The position numbers and the translations under genes were made by a program. DNA of 64,000 nt, taken from contig JAVJSI010000010.1 in assembly GCA_040219515.1 (NCBI GenBank), positions 1-64,000 of the forward strand, written 5' to 3'. This DNA is from Acidimicrobiales bacterium. Lineage in GTDB: Bacteria > Actinomycetota > Acidimicrobiia > Acidimicrobiales > Aldehydirespiratoraceae. Under the pieces are notes generated by a model that worked only from the letters and a program-made list of their open reading frames with translations, was not told where the DNA came from and did not search any database. This document shows, in pieces, positions 25,297 through 34,505 of the stretch (positions are counted from its first letter, which is position 1; every line of letters starts with the position of its first letter).

Positions 25297-26379
25297 ATGA
25301 CCTCCTTCCAGGCCGCCGAACCCGCCGTTGCCGATGCCTGTGGCGATGAAGATGCCTCGTTCCTCTGCGAGAAGGTCTTCGAGTGGACGGACAGCGAGAC
25401 CCTCGCCCGGGCGGCGGAGTGGCTCCTCGACCGCCCCATCCGGATCGTCTTGATCGTGATCCTCGCCTGGGTGGCCTCCCGGGTGCTGCAGCGTGTCATC
25501 GGCCGGTTCGTGAGGCGGGTGGCCGCGTCGCCGACCGATCAGCGCTTCCAGGCCCTACGCGAGCGGGGCCCCGGCCGGCTGCTCATCGAGGAGACCGAAC
25601 AGAAGCGGGCGTCGGCCCGAGCCGAGACGATCGGGCTCGTCCTGCGGAGCCTCGCCGCCGCCGGCGTGTGGTCGATCGCCTCGCTGTTGGTGCTCGGCCA
25701 ACTCGACATCGACCTGGCCCCGCTGATCGCCGGCGCCGGCATCGGCGGCATCGCCCTGGGGTTCGGTGCGCAGTCCGTGGTGCGCGATTTCCTGTCCGGA
25801 CTGTTCATGCTGATCGAGGACCAGTACGGGGTCGGCGACATCATCGACATCGGGCCGGCCACCGGCACCGTCGAGAAGGTCTCACTCCGCTCGACGGCCA
25901 TCCGAGACATTCAGGGAACGGTGTGGCACGTGCCCAACGGCGAGATCACCCGGGTCGGCAACTTCAGTCAGCTCTGGTCGCGAGCGCTCATCGACGTCGA
26001 GGTGGCCTACGACACCGACATCGAGTTCGCCCAGGGCGTGATCCAGCGCGTGGCCGACGAGTTGTGGGACGACGGGCGGTGGGGCGGCGACGAGGTCATG
26101 GAGCGCCCCGAGGTGTGGGGCGTCCAGAGTCTGGGCTCGGACTCCGTCGCCATCCGACTGGTCGTCAAGACCGAACCGTCGGAGCAGTGGAGGGTGGAAC
26201 GCGAGCTCCGCATGCGGCTCAAGAACGCCCTCGACGCGGCGGGCATCGAGATCCCGTTCTCACAGCGCACGGTCTGGCTCCGCCACCAGGGCGACCATCC
26301 GGTACCGCCGGCGCCCGACCCCGCTTCGGTCGTCACCCATCCGCCGGCCGAGGCGCACGACGACGAAGCGTCGGTCTAG
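25297..26379 (+). CDS. MscS-family mechanosensitive ion channel
   Basis: 360 residues. An N-terminal helix (about 45-65) is followed by a second and the pore helix rich in Gly/Ala (LAPLIAGAGIGGIALGFGAQSVVRDFLSGLF), then the beta domain with YGVGDIIDIG, TGTVEKVSLRSTAIRD and WHVPNGEI, all diagnostic of MscS. The C-terminal domain ends in a Pro/Ala-rich tail. It should open under membrane tension to release solutes. Start at the ATG after a TAGTTT box; the long frame upstream is shadow of the mod operon. It is divergent from the mod operon and unrelated to it in function. Confidence 0.92.
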   Translation: MTSFQAAEPAVADACGDEDASFLCEKVFEWTDSETLARAAEWLLDRPIRIVLIVILAWVASRVLQRVIGRFVRRVAASPTDQRFQALRERGPGRLLIEETEQKRASARAETIGLVLRSLAAAGVWSIASLLVLGQLDIDLAPLIAGAGIGGIALGFGAQSVVRDFLSGLFMLIEDQYGVGDIIDIGPATGTVEKVSLRSTAIRDIQGTVWHVPNGEITRVGNFSQLWSRALIDVEVAYDTDIEFAQGVIQRVADELWDDGRWGGDEVMERPEVWGVQSLGSDSVAIRLVVKTEPSEQWRVERELRMRLKNALDAAGIEIPFSQRTVWLRHQGDHPVPPAPDPASVVTHPPAEAHDDEASV

Positions 26380-26392
26380 GCATCCCACGAGC

Positions 26393-26447
26393 GCAACGGG
26401 GGTCTGACCCCAACTGCAACGGGGGTCTGACCCCCGTTGCAACGGGG
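26393..26447. repeat. Two copies of the GGGGTC-N-GACCCC hairpin repeat
   Basis: Copy A (26393-26411) reads GCAACGGGGGTCTGACCCC. Copy B (26416-26440) is a near-perfect palindrome with 12-base arms around one central T, and its outer arm starts again at 26439. They fill the gap between the converging MscS and O-methyltransferase genes. Related hairpins occur at 45312-45346 and 51147-51181. They could act as a bidirectional terminator, though no T run is present. Confidence 0.8.
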
Positions 26448-27119
26448 TTATGGGGAGCGGCGGCGGATCATCGTGACGCCGTCACCGATGGTGAGCTGTG
26501 CGACGTCGACGCGGTCGTCGGTGGCCAGGAAGTCGTTGAGCTCCCGCAGGGCCGTCGTGTTCTCGTCGTCGGAGCCGGAGCCGGAGTCGGGGAGCACGGC
26601 ACCGGACCAGAGGGTGTTGTCGATGAGGATCACGCCGTTGGGCGCCAACCGCTCGAGGATCGCCTCGTAGTAGCTGCGATAGCCGGGCTTGTCGGCATCG
26701 ATGAAGGCGAAGTCGATCGCCGGCTCGGCCGGGAGCGCCTCGAGTGTCTCGATGGCGGGCGCGATCTCGAGGTCGATGCGGTCGGCGATGCCGGCCATCT
26801 CCCAGTGTTCGCGCCCGATCGAGGTCCATTCCTCGCTCACGTCACAGCAGAGCAGACGACCGCCCGGGGCCAGGCCCCGAGCGATGCAGATGGCCGAGTA
26901 CCCCGTGAAGGTGCCGACTTCCACCGCGAACGACGGTTGCAGCGTGGACACGAGGATGTGCATGAACGCGCCCTGATCGGGCCCGATCTGCATCATCGCC
27001 GCGCCTCCAGCCCGCTCGGTCGTGGCCGCGATCAGTGCGGTCAGGACCGAGTCCGGCTGCTGACTGTGCCCTGCGGCGTAGTCGGCGATGCCGGATTGGG
27101 CGATGGAGGGGCGGTTCAT
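26448..27119 (-). CDS. SAM-dependent O-methyltransferase (family 3)
   Basis: 223 residues, the size of caffeoyl-CoA/catechol-type O-methyltransferases. SAM-binding EVGTFTGYSAICIA (motif I), the DVSEEW acidic strand, FIDADKPGYRSYYE with metal-binding aspartates, and IDNTLWSGAV are all present. It methylates a catechol-like hydroxyl in the cytosol using Mg2+ or a similar ion. The gene has its own -10 box inside the end of the upstream protease gene. Substrate unknown. Confidence 0.92.
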   Translation of the reverse strand: MNRPSIAQSGIADYAAGHSQQPDSVLTALIAATTERAGGAAMMQIGPDQGAFMHILVSTLQPSFAVEVGTFTGYSAICIARGLAPGGRLLCCDVSEEWTSIGREHWEMAGIADRIDLEIAPAIETLEALPAEPAIDFAFIDADKPGYRSYYEAILERLAPNGVILIDNTLWSGAVLPDSGSGSDDENTTALRELNDFLATDDRVDVAQLTIGDGVTMIRRRSP

Positions 27120-27128
27120 GGCGGAGCG

Positions 27129-27134
27129 AACCTA
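27129..27134 (-). promoter_or_regulatory. -10 box TAGGTT sharing the protease stop codon
   Basis: TAGGTT on the minus strand, nine bases before the O-methyltransferase ATG. Its first three bases are the TAG stop of the upstream protease gene (27132-27134). Leaderless pattern. Confidence 0.5.
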
Positions 27135-28724
27135 GATGTTGGCGATGAAGGTGTTGAGGGCCTGATCGGCGGCTTCGAGGTCTCGCTGCGACGGGGCCTG
27201 GACCTCGACGCGCACGAGATAGTCCGCATCGACCGGGGCTGCCGCGAGGATGATGTAGTAGGTCTCGGTGCCGCCACAGCTGCCGTAGATCTGCAGGGTG
27301 CCCACGTAGAGACCGTCGTCGTAGGGCTCGGCCCCGAGATCCTCACACACCTCGGAGAAGTTGCGCTCCTGGAGGAGGAGGTCGATGTCCGAGGCCGGAC
27401 GGTCGGGGGCCGACTCGACGATGATGCCGGGGACTTCCCAGCTGTCGAGATAACCCTGGAGATCGGGCGACGCCCAGATGCTCGGTCCGAAGTCGGGGTT
27501 GGCAGAACCGTCGACGTCGCTCCACGAGGCGGGGATCGACACCGAGATCAGGCCCGAATCGTCGGTGGCCGTGACGTAGGTGTAGGGCGCCTCGCCGCTG
27601 CCGACGTCGCCGCTGGTGTCACCCATGGACTCGCCGCCTTCCTCGATGACGGTCTGGGTGATGAGCGGCACCTCGATCGCCTCGCCGTTGACCTGACCGG
27701 TGAGGACCAGGTCGAGCGAGGGACGATAGACCTCGATGTCCATGGTTGCATCGGCACCCTGGGTGCGCAGCACGTCGCAGTAGTCGCTCATCGTGCCGTC
27801 GGTGGCGAGCACGAGGTTCTCGAGGGTGATCAGCACGTCGCCGGGCTCGATGCCGGCGTCGTCGGCGGGCGAGCCGCTCTCGACGCTGGCGATGAAGATG
27901 CCGGAGAGGCCGTTGTCGAAGAGCTGTGCCGTGCCGTTGATGCCCAGTGAGTCGACGTCCTGGCCGGCGATGAGCTGGTCGAGGACCGGGCGGGCGTCCT
28001 GCGCGGCGATGGCGAAGTTGGTGTCGAACTGGTCGTTGCCGGCGTAGTTGACGCCGACGACATCGCCGAACTCGTCGACGAGCGGGCCGCCGGAGTTGCC
28101 ACCGAGGATGCGGGCGTCGTGCTGGAGCACACCGTCGACCGAGGCCCACGAGGTCTCGCCGCTGGCGTTGACCGAGCCGACGATGCCGTTGGTGAGGGTG
28201 TAGTCGAGGTTGTCGAAGTCGATCTCGTCGGACGCCGGGAAGCCGGCCGAGAAGACCTCGATACCGACCGTGACCTCGTCGTCGCGGAACTCGAGGGGTG
28301 TGTAGCCGTCGCCATCGAGATCGATGACCGCGAGGTCGCTGCACTCGCTCACGCCGAGGATCCTGGCGTTCATCGGATCGCCGTCGGAGAAGCTCACCGC
28401 GAGGGTGGCGGCGCCCTGCACGACATGGTTGTTGGTCACCACGAGACCGTCCTCGCTGATGACGAAGCCGGTGCCGGTGAAGCCGACGTTGAAGGCCGCC
28501 GCGCCGCCCGAGTCGACGAAGGTGCCCTGTCCCTGGATCTGCACGACCGAGGCTTCGACATCGGAGATCTGGAAATCGGTGTCGGCCGCTGCCGTGGTGG
28601 TGCCGTCGTCGCCCACGGTCGTACTCGACGTGTCGCCGCCGGCGATGGCGTCGCTACTGTCACCTCCGCCACATGCGGCGCCCACCAACGCCAAAACCAT
28701 CAGTGCCACTGCCATCCGCCGCAT
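27132..28724 (-). CDS. Trypsin-like serine protease lipoprotein with PDZ domain (HtrA-like)
   Basis: 530 residues. The lipoprotein signal ends in LVGAAC with Cys18, then a Thr/Asp-rich linker (19-50). The S1C protease domain has a full triad: His100 (NNHVV), Asp130 (SDLAV) and Ser211 (GGNSGGPL). A PDZ domain lies at about 255-340 (SGIFIASVESGSPADDAGIEPGDVLI). A further C-terminal domain of about 170 residues (from about 360) resembles an extra beta-rich binding module I do not recognise; it holds two or three cysteines. It probably handles misfolded or processed proteins outside the membrane. ATG is preceded by GAAGGGAG. Confidence 0.9.
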   Translation of the reverse strand: MRRMAVALMVLALVGAACGGGDSSDAIAGGDTSSTTVGDDGTTTAAADTDFQISDVEASVVQIQGQGTFVDSGGAAAFNVGFTGTGFVISEDGLVVTNNHVVQGAATLAVSFSDGDPMNARILGVSECSDLAVIDLDGDGYTPLEFRDDEVTVGIEVFSAGFPASDEIDFDNLDYTLTNGIVGSVNASGETSWASVDGVLQHDARILGGNSGGPLVDEFGDVVGVNYAGNDQFDTNFAIAAQDARPVLDQLIAGQDVDSLGINGTAQLFDNGLSGIFIASVESGSPADDAGIEPGDVLITLENLVLATDGTMSDYCDVLRTQGADATMDIEVYRPSLDLVLTGQVNGEAIEVPLITQTVIEEGGESMGDTSGDVGSGEAPYTYVTATDDSGLISVSIPASWSDVDGSANPDFGPSIWASPDLQGYLDSWEVPGIIVESAPDRPASDIDLLLQERNFSEVCEDLGAEPYDDGLYVGTLQIYGSCGGTETYYIILAAAPVDADYLVRVEVQAPSQRDLEAADQALNTFIANI

Positions 28725-28826
28725 ATCGGCTCCCTTCGTCGTTCGACATATTGGCAGGTAGAACGCGAAGAGTGGTGATCGACCGAGAAGAATGTCGAGC
28801 TCGCCGGTGCGGCCGGCGGGAGCGGA

Positions 28827-31800
28827 TCAGTTGTCGCTGCGGTCGATCGCCCGGTCGTCGGTGCCGAGGTAGCTCGCGATGACGAGTGGGTCGTTGCGCA
28901 CGGTCTCGGGATCGCCCTCCGCGATCACCGACCCGGCCTCGAGGCAGTACACCCGATCGCTGATGCTCATGATCAACGGCATGTCGTGTTCGATGATGAG
29001 CATCGAGGCACCCATTTCCCGACGGATCTCCTGAATGAGCGGCCCGAATGCCTCGGTTTCGCGCTGGGCGACGCCGGCCGTCGGTTCGTCGAGGCACAGC
29101 ACGTCGGCATCGACGGCGAGGAGGCCGCTGAGCTCGACGATGCGTCGGGTGCCGGTCGACAGATCGGAGATGAACGAATCGGCATAACGACCGAGGCCCA
29201 GGAAGTCGATGAGCTCGTTGGCTTCGCTGCGCTTGCGGCGTTCCGTGGCCATGTCGAGGAAGAGCGCGCTGCGAGCGAACGACGAGCGATGCCGGCCTTC
29301 GAGCGCGACCTGGATGCACTCGCGCACCGTGAGCTCGGGAAAGAGCGTGGCGGCCTGGAAGGTGCGGCCCAGGCCGAGCGTGGCGCGCACGGGCGAGCCG
29401 AGCGACTCGACGTTTCGGCCCAGCAGTTCGATCCCGCCCGCGGCGGGCACGTAGCCGCCGATCGCGTTCATGAGGGTGGACTTGCCGGCACCGTTGGTGC
29501 CGATCAGCCCGACGATCTCGTCCTTGCCGACCTCGATGCTGACGCCCGACACCGCGACGTTTCCGCCGAAGCGGACGCTCACGTCATGGGTGGCGAGGGT
29601 GACCGACCGCCCGGCGGCCGAGACGTTGAGGTTCGGATACTCGCGAGCAGGACGGGGCGCGGCAGCGGCGACGTCACGGTGGAACCATCGGGTGATGAGC
29701 GCGGGCCACAGGAACGGGATCACCGGCTCGAGGAGCAGGTAGAGCGAGTAACCGGCCTTGGTGCCGCGCGAACCGAGGTGGGCAGCCGAGGTCTGCGAGA
29801 TCTCGACGAGCACCGCGAGGGCCCAGACACCCGAGACGGCGGCGAGGGCCATGTAGATGCCGAACCAGCCGTTGTCGCCGTCGCCGAGGAGGTGGTCGTA
29901 GGCGGTGTAGGCGGTGACACCGATGCTCGCGACCTTCAGGACGATCGTGATGCCGCTGAGGACGAACTCGACCATCGGCGAGGTCCGGTCGGGGGCCGGA
30001 GTGGTGGCCTCGCCGCCCCGTCGGAGTGCGTCGGGAGCGGTCGCTGAGCGGCCGACCCTCAAGTGCTCGTAGCGGGGCTCGACCCGGGCGACGATGCCGT
30101 CACGGACGCGGTAGAAGAGTTGGACGAAGCCGCCCGGGAAGTACATCAGCATCAAGAGGAAGCCGATGCTGCTGGTGAGCAGGCTGATCAGGGTGTTGTC
30201 GGGGAAGAGCGTGGGCAGTCCCTTCACCCAGAATGCGCCGATGACCGGGCCGATGACCGACCCGAGGCCACCGATGACGACCATGTTGACCACCTGTAGC
30301 GAGTCGGCGATCTGGAAGTGCGCCTCGCTGAAACGGATCTGCCGGGTGGCGTTGCCGAAGATCGCCCCGCCGAGACCGGCGATGCCACCGGCCACCGCGA
30401 AGGCCGTGAGCTTCATCCGTACGGGCGACACGGTGTAGGCGGACGCGGTGTCGGCGTTGTCACGCACGGCGATGATCGACCGGCCGACACCCGACCGCCG
30501 GAGTCGCCCGACGACCAGGATCGTGAGGGCGAGACAACCCACCGAGAAGTAGAAGAAGGTGCGCTGGTCCTGCAGGTCCCACCCGAAGAGCCAGCCGCGT
30601 TCGAAGGTGACCGAACTCTCGTTGTTGCTGAAGAACGGACGTTGGTAGATGTACTTCTCGGCCGCGATGGCGAAGGCGAACGTGGAGATCGCGAGCATGA
30701 TGCCGCGCACCCGGAGCGCGCCGATGCCGGTGATGGCCGCGACGCCGGCGGTGAAGAACACGGCCAGGATGATCGACGGGATCGTCGGGATGCCGCTCCA
30801 CTCGACGTCGAGGAGTCGGTTGCTGCCGTAGCCGATGTCGAGCTCGACGCCACGGTTGAACGCCGCAGCACTCAGCGCACCGATGCCGGCGTAGGCCATC
30901 TGGGCGAGCGAGACCTGGCCCGACCAGCCGGTGATGACCGTGAGCGAGGCGGTGACGATCGCGAAGGCGGCGATGGTGCTGTAGAGGAAGAACTGCGACG
31001 GTTTGATCCGGTCCGGTGGCATGTCCCAGAACCAGATGAACCGGTCGGCCCACTCGAACAACGTCTCGTGGTGCAGGGTGGCCAGGACCACGACGACCAA
31101 GAGGAAGCCGATGGCGATCCTCGGCATGTGGCGGATCCACCACACCCGCTGGAGATGCACGGGCAGCGGTGTGATCTTCGGCGCGAAGCTCAGCGGCGAT
31201 TCGTCGTTGTTGCCTCGACTCTGCCAGTAGAGCGCCACGATGACGGCGATGAACACCAGCAGCGTGGACAGGCCGGGGTCTCGCGTGAAGTTGAAACCGA
31301 AGATGTTGTCGGCCAGGGCGATCGCTATGCCGCCGGCCATCGCGCGGGGAAACGAGCGCATACCGGCGATGACCGCCGCGGCGAGCGCATTGGTGAGGGT
31401 GAACGGGCCCAGGTTCTCGATGCCCGTCGCCGCCTTGCCGCTGCTGAGCAGGATCATCGACAGGGTGGCGATGAAGCCGCCGAGCGTCCACACGACGGTG
31501 GAGACCACGTGGGGATTGATGCCCGAGAGACGGCTCAGCTCCGGGTTGTCGGCCGAGGCGGTGATCGACTTGCCGAAGGTGGTGCGGCTCATCATGAGCC
31601 CCAGCAGGATGGCGACGATCGGGACGACGAGAAGGATCTGGACCTCGGGGCCCTTGATCAGGATGCCGTCGTCCTCGGCCACGCCGAGGAACTCGAGTGC
31701 GGAGAATTCGCCCCCGACGCCGTCCCAGCTCTTTCCGATGGCCGCGGGATAGCGGGTCTGGGAGCCCTCGATCTCGGGGAACGCCAACAACACGATCGCG

Positions 31801-32156
31801 CGCCAGAAGTCGGCTATGGCCACGGTGGCGATGAGCAACACGATGCGCGGTCGATGGAAGAGCCGTTTGACGACCGTGACCTCGGTGACGAAGCCGAGCA
31901 GGGCGCCGACGATCAGGGAAAGGGCCAGTGCCGGCCAGAACGGCCAACCCCAGTTGATCATCAGCAGGGCGAACAGTGCGGCGCCGGGCAGGCCCATGTT
32001 GCCCACCGCGAAGTTGATGACCCGGGTGGAGCGGTAGATGAGCACGATGCCCATGGCCAGGAGCCCGAAGACCAGGCCCTGGACGATCGTCCAGAAGAGG
32101 ATCTGGCGCGTGACCCACGCGCCGAGCAACATCGTGGTGCCGAGGGTGGCGTCCAT
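28827..32156 (-). CDS. Fused LivH-LivM-LivG ABC importer protein
   Basis: 1109 residues carrying three normally separate HAAT subunits in one chain. LivH permease at about 15-335 (INFAVGNMGLPGAALFA; SADNPELSRLSGINP). LivM permease at about 344-675 (GWSGQVSLAQMAYAGIGAL; RDNADTASAYTVSPVRMKL). An extra hydrophobic stretch of about three to four helices at about 725-840 is not part of known Liv proteins. A LivG ATPase follows from about 857, with GTNGAGKS at 886-893, TFQAATLFPELTVREC, a variant signature LSTGTRR, LCLDEPTAG and IIEHDMPLI. Its ATG shares one base with the stop of the MFS-LivF gene. No binding-protein gene is adjacent. Continuous reading with good motifs throughout argues against a frameshift artefact. 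Confidence 0.9.
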   Translation of the reverse strand: MDATLGTTMLLGAWVTRQILFWTIVQGLVFGLLAMGIVLIYRSTRVINFAVGNMGLPGAALFALLMINWGWPFWPALALSLIVGALLGFVTEVTVVKRLFHRPRIVLLIATVAIADFWRAIVLLAFPEIEGSQTRYPAAIGKSWDGVGGEFSALEFLGVAEDDGILIKGPEVQILLVVPIVAILLGLMMSRTTFGKSITASADNPELSRLSGINPHVVSTVVWTLGGFIATLSMILLSSGKAATGIENLGPFTLTNALAAAVIAGMRSFPRAMAGGIAIALADNIFGFNFTRDPGLSTLLVFIAVIVALYWQSRGNNDESPLSFAPKITPLPVHLQRVWWIRHMPRIAIGFLLVVVVLATLHHETLFEWADRFIWFWDMPPDRIKPSQFFLYSTIAAFAIVTASLTVITGWSGQVSLAQMAYAGIGALSAAAFNRGVELDIGYGSNRLLDVEWSGIPTIPSIILAVFFTAGVAAITGIGALRVRGIMLAISTFAFAIAAEKYIYQRPFFSNNESSVTFERGWLFGWDLQDQRTFFYFSVGCLALTILVVGRLRRSGVGRSIIAVRDNADTASAYTVSPVRMKLTAFAVAGGIAGLGGAIFGNATRQIRFSEAHFQIADSLQVVNMVVIGGLGSVIGPVIGAFWVKGLPTLFPDNTLISLLTSSIGFLLMLMYFPGGFVQLFYRVRDGIVARVEPRYEHLRVGRSATAPDALRRGGEATTPAPDRTSPMVEFVLSGITIVLKVASIGVTAYTAYDHLLGDGDNGWFGIYMALAAVSGVWALAVLVEISQTSAAHLGSRGTKAGYSLYLLLEPVIPFLWPALITRWFHRDVAAAAPRPAREYPNLNVSAAGRSVTLATHDVSVRFGGNVAVSGVSIEVGKDEIVGLIGTNGAGKSTLMNAIGGYVPAAGGIELLGRNVESLGSPVRATLGLGRTFQAATLFPELTVRECIQVALEGRHRSSFARSALFLDMATERRKRSEANELIDFLGLGRYADSFISDLSTGTRRIVELSGLLAVDADVLCLDEPTAGVAQRETEAFGPLIQEIRREMGASMLIIEHDMPLIMSISDRVYCLEAGSVIAEGDPETVRNDPLVIASYLGTDDRAIDRSDN

Positions 32157-34363
32157 CAGCCGCCTTCTTTGCCGAGGAAGACGGCGCGAGCGAGATCGTC
32201 ACGCTCGGCCAACTCCTGGGCGGAGCCCTCGAAGCGGACCTGGCCCTTCTCGAGGAAGATCGCCCGGTCGGACACGGCCAGGGCGACGTTGAGCGACTGC
32301 TCGACGATGATCATCGTCTGTCCGGCCGCGCGCAGGCTGTCGATGTGAGTGAGCAGGTCCTGCACCACCGTGGGCGCCAGTCCGAGACTCAGCTCGTCAA
32401 TGATCAGCAGGTCCGGCTCGTGCAGCATGACGCGGGCGAGCGCCAGCATCTGCTGCTGGCCGCCGGACAGATCACCGGCTCGTTCGTCGAGCCGATCCGC
32501 GAGCGCCGGGAACATCTCGAGCACCCGAGCGATACGGCGGCGGACGTCGGCGGGGTCGTCGCGGTACTGGTAGGCGCCGACCTCGAGGTTGTCGCCGATG
32601 GTCAGGCTGGGCCACACGCCCTTGCCGCCGGGCAGCATCTGGATGCCGCGCTTGGCCCGTTCTTCGGGGCTGGCGAACGTGCAGGTCTTGCCGTGGTAGC
32701 GCACCACGCCGCGCTCGGGGGTCTCCAGACCGGCGATCACCTTGAGGATCGTCGACTTGCCCGCACCGTTGGTCCCCAGCAGGGCGAGCGTCTCGCCCTT
32801 GGCGACGTCGAACGACACGTCGAAGAGGACCTGGACCTGGCCATAGCTGAAGTCGATGTGGTTGACCTGCATCACGGGGATGTCGACGTCGTTGGACACG
32901 AGATCGAAGTAGGCCTGCTCCTCCTGGAGCTCCTCGACGACGAGCGAGAGGTCTCGGCGGATCGCCCGGCTTCCCTTGATGATGTTGTAACCGCCGATCG
33001 GCATCGCGACGATGGCCAGTGAGGTGATGGCGAACCTTTCGCCCCACTCGTCCTGCAGGAATCCGCTGAGCAGGCCGCCGCCGAGGCCGCCGATCGCCAC
33101 CATGAAGAAGGTGATGATCGCGGTGCCCATGCCCCGGAGTCGGTAGGGGACGACGCCCTGCACGGACGGCTGGATCATCGCGAACGCGGCGCCCAGGAAT
33201 GTGCCCGACAGCGTGGCAAGGATGGCGAACAGCCACACGTTGGGCATCGCGTACTGGATGGGGATGAGGATGCCGACCGGGATGAGGAGCGAGCCGACGA
33301 TGCGAAGGGCGCGATCGGGCGCCTTGCGGAACGTTCGGTCGAAGCGGCTGCCGATGAAGGGGAGGAACAGGATGATCAGCGCGCCGGTGGGCGCCACCGC
33401 GTAGCCGCGTTCGAGCGCATCGAGCCCGAACTCCTCCTCGAGGTAGAAGGACTGGATCGAGCCGGCCGGGAAGAGGGCGAAGCCGATCGCCGCCAGGCCG
33501 ATCGTCATGGAGCGGACGGTGTCGATGCGCCAGATGCGGTTGAACGCGGCGCCGACGGAGATCGGGATCTCGTCGACGTCGCTGCCGAAGCTGTGCCCGA
33601 GCACGTCCTTCTTCTCCCACTGACCTCGCTCCGGTTCGGGGATGGCGAAGGCGAGGATCGCCAGTACGGCGACGGGGATGCCCAGGAGCAGGTAGGCCCA
33701 TCGCCAGCCCTCGACGCCGCCCGCCCACACCGCGATCGCGCCGACGAGTACAGGGCTGGCCGCGTTGAAGACGCGCCCGACCGCGGCGTTGAGCGAATAC
33801 ATCCGACCGCGGATCGCGATCGGGTACGCATCGGCGAGCAATGTCGAGTGGACGGTGATGGTGTTCGCCTTGGACATGCCCGTGAAGAAGCGGGTCCAGA
33901 AGAACATGAAGGCGTTGACGGCGAGGCCGCCGAGGAAGGCGAAGATCGCGAAGCCCATGCTCGCGATCGCGACGATCGGTCCGCGCTTGTAGCGGTCGGC
34001 GAGGTAGCCCATGGGGCCGGCGCCGAGGACGAAGAACACGATCGAGGCCACCGAGATCTGCGTGATGGCGCCATCGGAGACCCCGAAGGTCTCGCCGATG
34101 TCCGGGCCGAGGATGTTGACCGCCGCGCTCTCGAGCTCGTCGAGGGAGTTGAGGGCGAGCAGCACGAGGAAGGTGTAGGAGCCGCCCTTGGCGAAGCCTT
34201 CCTTGAGGGTCATCTCCTCGGACCCGACGCCGGGGAGGAGGTCGTCGGCGAAGAGCACCTCCTTCGAGCGGGCGGCCTGCGCGGCCTGCCGGGATGCCTC
34301 CTCGTCGAGCACCGATGCCGTCAGCGACCTCGCCGACCCCGCGTCTGTTTGCGAATCGCTCAC
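32156..34363 (-). CDS. MFS transporter fused to LivF-type ABC ATPase
   Basis: 735 residues. After a 55-residue hydrophilic N-terminus, about 60-480 is a 12-helix MFS fold (MGYLADRYKRGPIVAIASMG in the helix 2-3 loop; RGRMYSLNAAVGRVFNAASP; GSRFDRTFRKAPDRALRI). A short linker leads to a LivF ATPase from about 497: Walker A GTNGAGKS at 530-537, QMLPGGKGVWPSLTIGDNL, LSGGQQQML, LLIIDELSLGLAP and IVEQSLNVAL. It is coupled (TGATG) to the LivHMG fusion, so together the two genes hold both permeases, both ATPases and a complete MFS carrier. GTG start at 34361-34363 with a GGGGGA ribosome site. Role of the MFS part is unknown: second path, sensor or scaffold. Confidence 0.9.
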   Translation of the reverse strand: MSDSQTDAGSARSLTASVLDEEASRQAAQAARSKEVLFADDLLPGVGSEEMTLKEGFAKGGSYTFLVLLALNSLDELESAAVNILGPDIGETFGVSDGAITQISVASIVFFVLGAGPMGYLADRYKRGPIVAIASMGFAIFAFLGGLAVNAFMFFWTRFFTGMSKANTITVHSTLLADAYPIAIRGRMYSLNAAVGRVFNAASPVLVGAIAVWAGGVEGWRWAYLLLGIPVAVLAILAFAIPEPERGQWEKKDVLGHSFGSDVDEIPISVGAAFNRIWRIDTVRSMTIGLAAIGFALFPAGSIQSFYLEEEFGLDALERGYAVAPTGALIILFLPFIGSRFDRTFRKAPDRALRIVGSLLIPVGILIPIQYAMPNVWLFAILATLSGTFLGAAFAMIQPSVQGVVPYRLRGMGTAIITFFMVAIGGLGGGLLSGFLQDEWGERFAITSLAIVAMPIGGYNIIKGSRAIRRDLSLVVEELQEEQAYFDLVSNDVDIPVMQVNHIDFSYGQVQVLFDVSFDVAKGETLALLGTNGAGKSTILKVIAGLETPERGVVRYHGKTCTFASPEERAKRGIQMLPGGKGVWPSLTIGDNLEVGAYQYRDDPADVRRRIARVLEMFPALADRLDERAGDLSGGQQQMLALARVMLHEPDLLIIDELSLGLAPTVVQDLLTHIDSLRAAGQTMIIVEQSLNVALAVSDRAIFLEKGQVRFEGSAQELAERDDLARAVFLGKEGG

Positions 34364-34469
34364 CCTCGAATCCCCCGGGCCCTGTCCCTCGATGCGTCCC
34401 CATGGGCGGAGATGCAGAGGCGCACACTACTCGTCGCCCTCGTTTCGTTCCTAGCCGTGCGGTGCTAAA

Positions 34470-34482
34470 CAACGCATCGTTG
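34470..34482. promoter_or_regulatory. Inverted repeat in divergent promoter region
   Basis: CAACG and CGTTG flank CAT in the 142-base gap between the MFS-LivF gene (minus) and the SDR gene (plus). It may be an operator for one or both. No clear TANNNT box at leaderless distance is visible for either gene, and otherwise I see nothing in this gap. Confidence 0.35.
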
Positions 34483-34505
34483 CCCGATGAACGGAAACCT
34501 CACGA

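Noticed and set aside
26393-26447. CRISPR-like repeat
   Set aside because: The units are palindromic, differ in spacing and number two, with no spacers of regular size and no cas genes.
28827-34363. Frameshift or missed stop as the cause of the two fusion genes
   Set aside because: Each chain reads through intact domain motifs and plausible linkers with uniform codon use, and both genes show the same kind of fusion. Only an external check could exclude assembly error fully.
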